The position numbers and the translations under genes are program-made. Under the pieces are notes generated by a model. It worked only from the letters and a program-made list of their open reading frames with translations, did not search any database and was not told where the DNA came from. From positions 1-37,414 of the IMG/VR virus record IMGVR_UViG_3300002835_006509: a DNA stretch of 37,414 nucleotides; one strand, 5' to 3'. This DNA comes from a virus. Shown piece after piece: positions 9,415 to 16,179 of this stretch. The stretch's first letter is position 1; each line of letters opens with the position of its first letter.

Positions 9415-9717
9415 TCATCTCCTAGATGCTTTACTGGAGTTTTTTGTATTAGATTTTATTGCTTTATCGTATACGGCTGATTCTGCATCTTTTGCTTTTA
9501 CTAATTCTCTCCAATAAAAGTCTCTTAATTTAATAGGCATAAAATATACATCATTCCAATTAAAACCACCATTGGAATTATAAATTAAACTAAATATTTG
9601 TTGATGTAAAGTTACGGAATAATTAGTCGGTAGGGTAAAAAAAGTCAAGTCCGATTGGGACTTTAAGAGCCTCCTTCTCTCCAGTAAATGGGGATGTGTA
9701 CTCAAACGATAAATCAA
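9415..9717 (-). CDS. gp51-like second ORF of the tail-chaperone pair, probably made by frameshifting
   Basis: 100-codon open frame overlapping the end of the gp26-like gene by 95 bases. Its only early start is TTG with no ribosome-binding site, an in-frame TAA lies 9 bases further upstream, and the first internal ATG is two-thirds in (FMPIKLRDFYW). The part after the overlap (residues 31-80: SVTLHQQIFSLIYNSNGGFNWNDVYFMP, then LRDFYWREL) reads like a real conserved domain of the kind found beside gp26 in marine T4-like phages. This frame equals the gp26 frame plus one, and both frames share the U7 tract. The most likely product is a gp26-51 fusion of 344 aa (+1 slip) or 345 aa (-2 slip). Separate translation from TTG or coupled initiation is the alternative. 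Confidence 0.65.
   Translation of the reverse strand: MIYRLSTHPHLLERRRLLKSQSDLTFFTLPTNYSVTLHQQIFSLIYNSNGGFNWNDVYFMPIKLRDFYWRELVKAKDAESAVYDKAIKSNTKNSSKASRR
9623..9643 (-). promoter_or_regulatory. Putative programmed +1/-2 frameshift site (U7 tract before gp26 stop)
   Basis: On the coding strand the gp26 frame reads GAC TTT TTT TAC CCT ACC GAC TAA. The seven T's are at plus-strand 9637-9643, and the stop is 9623-9625. A P-site tRNA-Phe on the second TTT can move +1 or -2 and still pair with TTT, after which reading enters the downstream frame at ACC CTA CCG. An AAGGAGG sequence lies at 9670-9676, 26 bases upstream, further than known stimulatory Shine-Dalgarno elements. No obvious strong downstream hairpin was found by eye. 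Confidence 0.55.
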
Positions 9718-10450
9718 TATCGGGTGTTAATGCTTGAATGTGTTTTCTAAGTGCTCTTGAATCGGCAGCTTGTAGTTGATTTATAACATAATTACTTATA
9801 TATCCTAAATCTCTATTTCCTTCTACTTCAATTATAACTCTTCTTAATCTAGTTGTTATTTCATTACCTTGTTTCAATGCCTTTTCACTTGCTTCAATAT
9901 CTTTTTGAATTGCAAGTTCATCCATATGTGATAATAACTTAAATTTAATATTCATTCCCGTTTTTGGAAGTGTAAATTCGTATTCGTTATTTCTATTTAG
10001 TTGACTTTCATCAATTTCTTTTATTTTCAATTTTGTCATATCAACTACAACATCAACTGGCTCATTTTCATTTGGGTCTGTGATTGTCACATTGTATTCT
10101 GGGCCATATGCTAATATTCTACTTGAAATTAATATTGCATTTTTATCACCAATCAATAAATCGTTAATATGAACACCTGGTTCAACTACAATTGATTCTA
10201 ATAACTTATCTAATACAATGCCTTTTCTTAATAGGTTTGTAGAAGTTAGAATATCTTCTTCTTTTGCAGTCATTAACTTAATTGTAAGTTCACCTTTTGA
10301 TAATGGATTACCTTCAGGATATGTTAATCCTTTTGATGGTAGACTAATAACTTCCGTTGGAAATGGATAGTCTTTTCTTACTTGTTGGTATTGTTGTTGT
10401 GCTTGTGCACCTAATCCTCTTGTAACTTGTTGTTCGATATTTTCGTTCAT
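9623..10450 (-). CDS. T4 gp26-like baseplate/tail assembly protein (PF12322-type)
   Basis: 275 aa. Residues 28-125 carry the family signature: YPFPTEVISLPSKGL, GELTIKLMTAKEEDILTSTNL, KGIVLDKLLESIV, then DLLIGDKNAILISSRILAYGPEY. T4 gp26 is 208 aa, and this one has the usual extra C-terminal region. It sits between the tube and tape measure genes, the position held in most tailed phages by tail assembly chaperones, so a chaperone role for the tape measure is likely (inference). The gene begins after a hairpin terminator and has at best a two-mismatch form of the promoter motif (10467-10475), which suggests lower expression than the tube gene. Its 3' end overlaps the gp51-like ORF at a U7 tract. 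Confidence 0.8.
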   Translation of the reverse strand: MNENIEQQVTRGLGAQAQQQYQQVRKDYPFPTEVISLPSKGLTYPEGNPLSKGELTIKLMTAKEEDILTSTNLLRKGIVLDKLLESIVVEPGVHINDLLIGDKNAILISSRILAYGPEYNVTITDPNENEPVDVVVDMTKLKIKEIDESQLNRNNEYEFTLPKTGMNIKFKLLSHMDELAIQKDIEASEKALKQGNEITTRLRRVIIEVEGNRDLGYISNYVINQLQAADSRALRKHIQALTPDIDLSFEYTSPFTGEKEALKVPIGLDFFYPTD

Positions 10451-10491
10451 AATATAACTTTGTGTTTAATAATATATATACACTTTTCAAA

Positions 10492-10528
10492 AAATAAAAA
10501 AGGAGATAACATTTCTGCATCCCCTTCT
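10492..10528 (-). terminator. Rho-independent terminator after the tail tube gene
   Basis: On the coding strand, AGAAGGGGAT and ATCTCCTTTT form a 7-10 bp stem (with G-U pairs) around an 11-base loop, followed by a T-rich run (TTTTTTATTTTTT). It lies 22 bases after the tube gene stop and 42 bases before the gp26-like start. Confidence 0.75.
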
Positions 10529-10549
10529 TTTTATAATTTTTACTCTAAA

Positions 10550-11038
10550 TTAGAATTCTAAGATAGCGTAGTCATAAGTCAAAGTTAATTCAATTGACAA
10601 CGGGTCGTTTGAAGCCCAATCCAACTCACCGAAGTTTGCTGAACTAATAAATGCTCCTTTTAAAGTCCATTGTTCAATCTTATCACCTACTGGGCCTAAT
10701 AAATAGAAAGTAATATCTTTCTTATAGAATGCAGAGTATCCATCTCTACCTGTTAATGACTCATGTGATTGTCTTACCCACTCCATAACTTGCTGTGCAC
10801 CTGATGGTACAATTGGGTCATAAAGAGTGATATTCACATCATCCCATGTTGATTTACCTTTAAGCTTTCTTTTTACATTGATATGGTCTAATTCAACTAT
10901 CTCCGATGTGAAAGTTGGTCTTGCTGCTGTTTTGATGATGTACGATTCGATACCATTGATTTCCATAATGAATCTGTTACCCATTTTTGGTTCAAAATTC
11001 TTATAGAACATCTTATCAAACTCTAATATTTCTGGCAT
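10550..11038 (-). CDS. gp19: Tail tube protein (gp19-like)
   Basis: 162 aa, almost exactly the length of T4 gp19 (163 aa). This protein stacks as hexameric rings to form the inner tail tube through which DNA passes. Features include NRFIMEINGIESYIIKTAARP (residues 21-41), the WDDVNITLYDPIVPSGAQQVMEW segment around 66-88 and a C-terminal GAFISSANFGELDWASNDPLSIELTLTYDYAIL pattern that is diagnostic of the family. It directly follows the sheath gene, has its own promoter motif 24 bases upstream and is closed by a terminator, so it can be expressed as a separate, strong unit, in line with the high copy number needed. Confidence 0.93.
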   Translation of the reverse strand: MPEILEFDKMFYKNFEPKMGNRFIMEINGIESYIIKTAARPTFTSEIVELDHINVKRKLKGKSTWDDVNITLYDPIVPSGAQQVMEWVRQSHESLTGRDGYSAFYKKDITFYLLGPVGDKIEQWTLKGAFISSANFGELDWASNDPLSIELTLTYDYAILEF

Positions 11039-11062
11039 TTTACTTTATTTTTAATTCTTTTA

Positions 11063-11071
11063 TATAAATAT
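11063..11071 (-). promoter_or_regulatory. ATATTTATA motif, putative tail tube promoter
   Basis: Perfect coding-strand copy in the 45-base gap between sheath and tube genes, 24 bases before the tube start. Confidence 0.5.
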
Positions 11072-11083
11072 CTGTTTTCTAAA

Positions 11084-13360
11084 TTATCCGTTAAATGCTG
11101 CTCCAGTTGGTAAGATGTTGAAATCAATTTGAATGAATTCAGCCGTCTTAGTTGGTTGTAAGTAGATAGCTCCTTTCATAATGTTTCTATCAATTACATC
11201 TGGTGTGTTATTAGAATCGTCCATTACAACACGGAATGCGTACAAACCTTGTCTTTGTTGGATTGATTCTAAATAAGGGTTAACAATATTTAAAAATCTG
11301 TTTCTTGTCTCTGCTGTGTTTTGTTCGAATACTAAATATCTTGAAGTAGATGCGATATACTTTCTTACAGTTAATAATAATCTTCTAACATTGATTCTGT
11401 CTAATGCAGATGGTTTATCTTGTAAAGTTTTTTGACCGAATACTACGATACCTTGTCCTGGGAACTGAACGATTGGGTTTACTTTGTTTTCGTATAAATC
11501 ATCTTTTTCAGACTGAGTTAATCTATTCAATACACTAACTGCTCCAATCAATCCACCTCTATTCAAACCTGCTGGTGCGAACCACTCAGCTGCTACTCTA
11601 TCGTTTGCTGCGAATACACCCGGAAGTAATACTGATGGTGGAACTGAAATTAATTTGTTTGTATTAACATCAATTGTCTTAACCCATGGGTAGTAAGTTG
11701 CAGTCATATTTGAATCTACTGCGTCGGATTGTGCAGTCGCTTGTGGAATTGAATCACCTGCTGCTGTTGTATCCATAATATAGAAACAATCATCTCTTTG
11801 TTCAACCATATCTAAAACCGAAGTTGCTACTGAAGTATGCAATCTTCTAATAACACCCGGAGTTACTACCATATTGATATCAAATTCGTCAGCGTTAGAT
11901 AATGCAGATATGTGTTTACCATATGCTACTGAACCACTTTTTAAAGGTGTTGATAAATCAAATCCTTGTGAGTTAGTTTCACTTATATTTGTTCCAGTAT
12001 AAATTGGAGTTGCCGGCGACATACCATCAAATCCTTCTTGGAATCCAATTATAAATTGTGCTCTAGTATCACCAACTGCTAAGTTTGTAGTTGCCGCAGT
12101 TAATGAAGTAAGTGAATCTAATCCAAATACAGAATTAGAACCTACACTTGCTCCTGTTGGAATTGGTTTCAAATATATTGAGTTATCAGTATTGAAATCC
12201 AAATTAATACCACAAAGTGCAAGACTTCCCGATTGGTCAACCGAACCTGTTGAGAATGTTACTGCAGGAATCAATGCTCCAACACCTGCTGATGCGGATA
12301 TTGGTAATTTATATGCTGCGTGTCCGAATGGAACTGCCTGAACGGGTGCGTTATAATTAAATGTTAAAGAATTAATTCTAATATATTTTGAATTATTAAC
12401 CCAATCACCTGTTTCAGTTATTTTACCTTCGGAATTGATTGATAATTTTCTATCACCAATTACTCTACTAATATAGTTTGGAGAATTGGGGTCAAGATTT
12501 ACATTAGAATATGTTTCTAATACATTCTTTTTCTTATCCGTATCACCAAATGCTCTTACTACGACCGTAAATGTACCATAATCAGTTCCGTTTACAGAAC
12601 CAGCTGCTTTAATATTTGTAATACCAATTTTAACTTTTGTATTTGCTGAATTACCTGCTCCTAATGTTTCAAATTGGAAAAGGTCATATCTTTGACCACT
12701 AATAGTTTGTGATTTAATCATTGGAGTTAATGCTTCTTGTGCATCATCTGTAAAATCCTGTGAATTTAATACAGTTACCGAAGATGAACAACTTGCATCA
12801 AATGTTATAGATGAATTTTTAAAAAACCCATAAACATATGCGGTTTTTGAACCTAATGCCGATGTCCCAAATACTGCTTCAATATCGTTTGTATCAGACG
12901 GGTCTAAAGATGCCGATAATGATAAACTACCACTATTAGTTCTTAATACAAAATCACCTGCTCCGGTTTGAGAACCACTAACTTGTGCTCCGAATAAACC
13001 TGCATTTGAGTTTGTAGATGTATTGAACAAAATACCCAATGATGCGGATACTGAGCCAGAAGTTGCTGTTAATAATAAAGGTGCGGTTTCGGTATATCCA
13101 CCAATACCCGCTACTCTACAAATTGTTGCAGTTCCTGCTTCTCTTAAATAGTTTTGTACTGCTAATGGAGTATAATATGTTCCATCAGCTGCTCCAAATA
13201 ATTCAGCAAACTCAGCTTGTGAATTTACGATTGTTGGAACTACTGGTCCTTCTAAGAAAGGGCCTATGAATGCTGCTCCGATGTCGGCTACACCTTGTTG
13301 TAAAAATGAAAGGTCGTTTTCTCTTGTAAATACACCTGGTGATACTATCTTTTCTGCCAT
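11084..13360 (-). CDS. gp18: Contractile tail sheath protein (gp18-like)
   Basis: 758 aa. This protein polymerises around the tube and contracts to drive it into the host. The N-terminus (VSPGVFTRENDLSFL, residues 6-20; FIGPFLEGP at 32-40) and the C-terminal domain (ALDRINVRRLLLTVRKYIA, LVFEQNTAETRNRF, GLYAFRVVMDD, then AEFIQIDFNILPTGA) are the conserved core of sheath proteins, so the fold is secure. T4 gp18 is 659 aa; the extra length lies mainly in residues about 90-400, a Ser/Gly/Thr-rich insertion likely exposed on the outside of the sheath. Own promoter motif 35 bases upstream. It is the first gene of the core tail block after the adhesins. Confidence 0.95.
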   Translation of the reverse strand: MAEKIVSPGVFTRENDLSFLQQGVADIGAAFIGPFLEGPVVPTIVNSQAEFAELFGAADGTYYTPLAVQNYLREAGTATICRVAGIGGYTETAPLLLTATSGSVSASLGILFNTSTNSNAGLFGAQVSGSQTGAGDFVLRTNSGSLSLSASLDPSDTNDIEAVFGTSALGSKTAYVYGFFKNSSITFDASCSSSVTVLNSQDFTDDAQEALTPMIKSQTISGQRYDLFQFETLGAGNSANTKVKIGITNIKAAGSVNGTDYGTFTVVVRAFGDTDKKKNVLETYSNVNLDPNSPNYISRVIGDRKLSINSEGKITETGDWVNNSKYIRINSLTFNYNAPVQAVPFGHAAYKLPISASAGVGALIPAVTFSTGSVDQSGSLALCGINLDFNTDNSIYLKPIPTGASVGSNSVFGLDSLTSLTAATTNLAVGDTRAQFIIGFQEGFDGMSPATPIYTGTNISETNSQGFDLSTPLKSGSVAYGKHISALSNADEFDINMVVTPGVIRRLHTSVATSVLDMVEQRDDCFYIMDTTAAGDSIPQATAQSDAVDSNMTATYYPWVKTIDVNTNKLISVPPSVLLPGVFAANDRVAAEWFAPAGLNRGGLIGAVSVLNRLTQSEKDDLYENKVNPIVQFPGQGIVVFGQKTLQDKPSALDRINVRRLLLTVRKYIASTSRYLVFEQNTAETRNRFLNIVNPYLESIQQRQGLYAFRVVMDDSNNTPDVIDRNIMKGAIYLQPTKTAEFIQIDFNILPTGAAFNG

Positions 13361-13395
13361 TTTATATGCTTTAATTTAAATTTATTAATTCTTAA

Positions 13396-13404
13396 TATAA
13401 ATAT
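13396..13404 (-). promoter_or_regulatory. ATATTTATA motif, putative tail sheath promoter
   Basis: Perfect coding-strand copy in the 69-base gap before the sheath gene, preceded by a T on the coding strand so that the site reads TATATTTATA. Confidence 0.5.
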
Positions 13405-13429
13405 AAAAATTTATCTCAAAACAATAATG

Positions 13430-15166
13430 TTACTTATAGTTTGGAGAAAAATAACTATATGTTCTAGTTACTGCGGTTGCATCTTGTAATACACTATAAA
13501 ACAACACAGGCCCTATTTGACCATTCCAAAATGTTGTTCTTGCACTATTTGCACCAATTGTTAAATAGTTTGTAGATGCAGGTGCCGTAAACGCTGCTGC
13601 TGTAAATGTTCCTACCGATGTTCCGTCTACATAAACTGTTACAGTTCCTGATGGTTGGAATGTTGCAGAAATCATATACCAAACGTTTGCTGATAATGAT
13701 GTCGTTAATTGTGCACTATTACCTAATGTACTACCATAGAATTTAACTCTATCTAATGTAGAACTATTTGATGATTCAATTGCTAAACCAAAAAACCCAC
13801 CATAGTCAAAAATGTGTCTTGTAGTTGTACCCAATGTTGTTGTAGGTCTTACCCAAACGTGAATTGTACCAGTATTAGTATTAAATTGAGAAATACCACC
13901 ATTAATATTTGATGCTGTATCTTTATAAAATAAATCACCACCATCAAACGCATAATATCTTTCTTTTCTACTTGCACCATTATTATAAGATGGGTTACCA
14001 CCTGCTAATGATAAAGGAGATTGTGCTCCAGGTCTAACACCCGTACCATATCCACTCATGTCCAATACATCAACCGATGGTGTACCAGTTGATGGTAGTG
14101 TAGACGATGCAAATGATGCCGTTTTAGCCGGTTCAATATACATTTTTAATCCAGATGCTGGTATAGAAGATTGTGTAGTTGTACCTTTATTGTGTGATAC
14201 TACTCCATTTGCTAAATAAACGTCAGATTCTTCAACATTTATAGTTACAATCTCTACATCACTTGTCACTTGTTCTATATTAGTAACTTCAACTTCTACA
14301 TCACTTTCCATTACTAATTTATCACCAATTAATATATTTTCTACGTTTTTAAATTTATATTTTTGTATTTCGTTATCAAAAACATACAATGGGTGAGTTC
14401 CTGTTGTTTTAATTAAACCATTGTTGATAGAATAATATCCACTTGCAAAGTTAAAAGTTAAATCTGAAATTATTACATTTTGTGCAGTTCCGGATACTTC
14501 ATCTTTATACCAAAATCTCCATTCAGTTTCTCCAGTATCAGTTCCGTCTAAATTCTCATCAGGTAATCCTGCTGGAACCCAAGCTTTAATTTCGTCACCT
14601 ACATTTAAATCTTCAACATTTATTTCATTACCATTTGCTAAAGTTACCTTTGTACCAAATAATAAACAAAAATCAGGTTGGTTAATTGTATTATAAACGT
14701 CTACTGCGTATAAAGTTTTTGTAGATGTAGTATTATAGTTTGTTGCTGCGGTATTATATCCGTCAGCATATGTCATTGATAATACTGAACTAGCTTCTGA
14801 ATAGTTTGCTGCTGCAATTGATGCCGGTGTGATTGGAAATGATGGTGATGCTCCTAATGTTGCAGTACCTACTGTAAAGTTAGCATTATTAAATGTTACC
14901 GAATAATTTGCTGCTACACTTCCAATTCTTGTTCCATGTAATGCACCTGCTGAACCAAATGAAAACGTTGCCGCTTCTTCGGTACTTTCTACTATATAAG
15001 TAAATGTTGGTTGATTTATTGTTATAGAGTCAACTGCAAATGCTAACATTGATGCTGCGGTTCCTGCTGATGCGTTCATAGCATTTAAAGAAACTGCTTG
15101 ACTGGTTCTTGCCGAACCCTGTGTTGCTCTATATAAATTACCTAACGATAGATTTGTTCTTGCCAT
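13430..15166 (-). CDS. Tail adhesin with internal Hint (mini-intein-like) domain and LamG domain
   Basis: 578 aa in three parts. Residues 1-166 are Ser/Ala/Thr-rich and contain two related segments (ITINQPTFTYI near 49 and NTINQPDF just before the Hint domain). Residues 167-326 are a Hint domain: C167-LLFGTKVTLANG (block A), IEDL/VGDEI-like text (NVEDLNVGDEI), T255-G-T-H258-P (block B), and YLANGVVSH325-N326 (blocks F/G). Residues 327-578 are LamG/concanavalin-like, with GTIHVWVRP, RHIFDYGG, WYMISATFQPSGTVTVYVDG and a final NGQIGPVLFYS. The residue after N326 is Lys, not Cys/Ser/Thr, so cleavage rather than efficient splicing is the simple prediction. No homing endonuclease is present. Preceded by the glycosyltransferase gene (11-base gap). 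Exact virion position is unknown. Confidence 0.85.
   Translation of the reverse strand: MARTNLSLGNLYRATQGSARTSQAVSLNAMNASAGTAASMLAFAVDSITINQPTFTYIVESTEEAATFSFGSAGALHGTRIGSVAANYSVTFNNANFTVGTATLGASPSFPITPASIAAANYSEASSVLSMTYADGYNTAATNYNTTSTKTLYAVDVYNTINQPDFCLLFGTKVTLANGNEINVEDLNVGDEIKAWVPAGLPDENLDGTDTGETEWRFWYKDEVSGTAQNVIISDLTFNFASGYYSINNGLIKTTGTHPLYVFDNEIQKYKFKNVENILIGDKLVMESDVEVEVTNIEQVTSDVEIVTINVEESDVYLANGVVSHNKGTTTQSSIPASGLKMYIEPAKTASFASSTLPSTGTPSVDVLDMSGYGTGVRPGAQSPLSLAGGNPSYNNGASRKERYYAFDGGDLFYKDTASNINGGISQFNTNTGTIHVWVRPTTTLGTTTRHIFDYGGFFGLAIESSNSSTLDRVKFYGSTLGNSAQLTTSLSANVWYMISATFQPSGTVTVYVDGTSVGTFTAAAFTAPASTNYLTIGANSARTTFWNGQIGPVLFYSVLQDATAVTRTYSYFSPNYK
14189..14668 (-). other. Hint / bacterial-intein-like domain coding segment
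   Basis: Encodes residues 167-326 of the adhesin, from the Cys at the N-terminal junction to the His-Asn pair at the C-terminal junction. The 160-residue length fits a mini-intein or bacterial-intein-like domain without endonuclease. The key residues Cys1, TxxH and HN are all present; the +1 residue is Lys. Confidence 0.85.
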
Positions 15167-15177
15167 AGTATAAAGTG

Positions 15178-16176
15178 TTATTCTCCGTTATAAATATCTA
15201 AAAGTTTATCTTTCCATTCATCTTTATTAGAAAAGTTTTTAATCATCCAATTTTTAAGTTTTTCAAATTCTACTTTACGGGTTTCGTAATCATCCTGACA
15301 AATTGTTTCGTAGGTTTTTTTAAATGTTTCCTCATCAATCGCTTTGTACTTATAGTCAAGTGGAACATGCCATGTTTCATGTAATATTGGTAATTTACCC
15401 CAATCGACTGCTTCAAATATTCCATATCCAAATGGTTCATATTGAAAGCAAGAATGAGATATTCCCCAATCAAGTCCATAGAACCTTTCTTTATATTTGT
15501 AATCAAACTTGTAAATTTTTGCTTTTTCAAATTTGTATCCATATTTCTTTTTATAATATTTGTTGAATGTTTCTGAATTAGTAGAAATGAATCCACCTAA
15601 CCCATCCATGTATTCAACATTTTTTCTACCTTCAACTCTTGCTGCATATCCTAATTCTACTGATGTTGAAAGTTCTTTATTTTGTGTGAATGTATAATTA
15701 TTTGGAATATGATGTAAATTTTCCGTTTCATATGGAAAATGATACAATCCTACCCAAACTTTATTTTTAATTTTATCAATTAATTCGTTTTCATATTCCC
15801 AATTTCCGTACCAATGTAGATATTCTTCTTTTCCCATCTGTGCCATTAAAGACACTTTGGTTAAATTATGGAAAACAATTGAATCAATCTTTTCTAAATT
15901 TTGATGAACTGCTTTGGTTGGGGTGTAATGTCCATGTAATATATGTATGCGTCTTGCACCTTCAAAGATTTCAATAATTTTATCTTCGTTGGTTTCCCAA
16001 ACATGGTCAATATCAATTGGAAATTCTTCGTAATTTATAGGTTTGTGTCTATGGAAAATAAGAAGTGGCTTAACTTCTAAGTTAGGAGCCACTTCTTTTA
16101 TCCAATTAGTTACCCATATATCAGCACCACTGTTGAACCAGGGTCCTCCAGCGGTGGTGTAATATACATCATACAT
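15178..16176 (-). CDS. GT-B fold glycosyltransferase (GT4-like)
   Basis: 332 aa. Shows a Gly-rich N-terminal nucleotide-fold start (TTAGGPWFNSGAD, residues 7-19), a central LGYAAR180-VEGR184-K185-N segment that matches the phosphate-binding Arg/Lys of GT4 enzymes, and a C-terminal QYE247-PFGYGIFE255 giving the E-x7-E motif. Such enzymes move a sugar from a nucleotide-sugar donor. No signal peptide or membrane segment is visible, so it should act in the cytoplasm. It lies 3 bases after the 603-aa fibre gene and 11 bases before the Hint-LamG adhesin gene, inside the tail fibre cassette, which suggests (inference) that it glycosylates a virion adhesin. Modification of host surface glycan or of phage DNA is the alternative. 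Donor and acceptor cannot be read from the sequence. Confidence 0.8.
   Translation of the reverse strand: MYDVYYTTAGGPWFNSGADIWVTNWIKEVAPNLEVKPLLIFHRHKPINYEEFPIDIDHVWETNEDKIIEIFEGARRIHILHGHYTPTKAVHQNLEKIDSIVFHNLTKVSLMAQMGKEEYLHWYGNWEYENELIDKIKNKVWVGLYHFPYETENLHHIPNNYTFTQNKELSTSVELGYAARVEGRKNVEYMDGLGGFISTNSETFNKYYKKKYGYKFEKAKIYKFDYKYKERFYGLDWGISHSCFQYEPFGYGIFEAVDWGKLPILHETWHVPLDYKYKAIDEETFKKTYETICQDDYETRKVEFEKLKNWMIKNFSNKDEWKDKLLDIYNGE
15189..15197 (-). promoter_or_regulatory. ATATTTATA motif overlapping the glycosyltransferase 3' end
   Basis: Perfect coding-strand copy, 22 bases before the Hint-LamG adhesin start. It overlaps the codons for Asp-Ile-Tyr-Asn near the glycosyltransferase C-terminus, so the adhesin may have its own promoter. 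Confidence 0.4.
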
Positions 16177-16179
16177 TTA

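Noticed and set aside
9637-9643. Canonical -1 slippery heptamer at the gp26/gp51 overlap
   Set aside because: A -1 shift leads into the wrong frame; only +1 or -2 reaches the downstream ORF.
14189-14668. Full intein with homing endonuclease
   Set aside because: The 160-residue domain has no space for a LAGLIDADG or HNH endonuclease, and the host protein is not a conserved enzyme.
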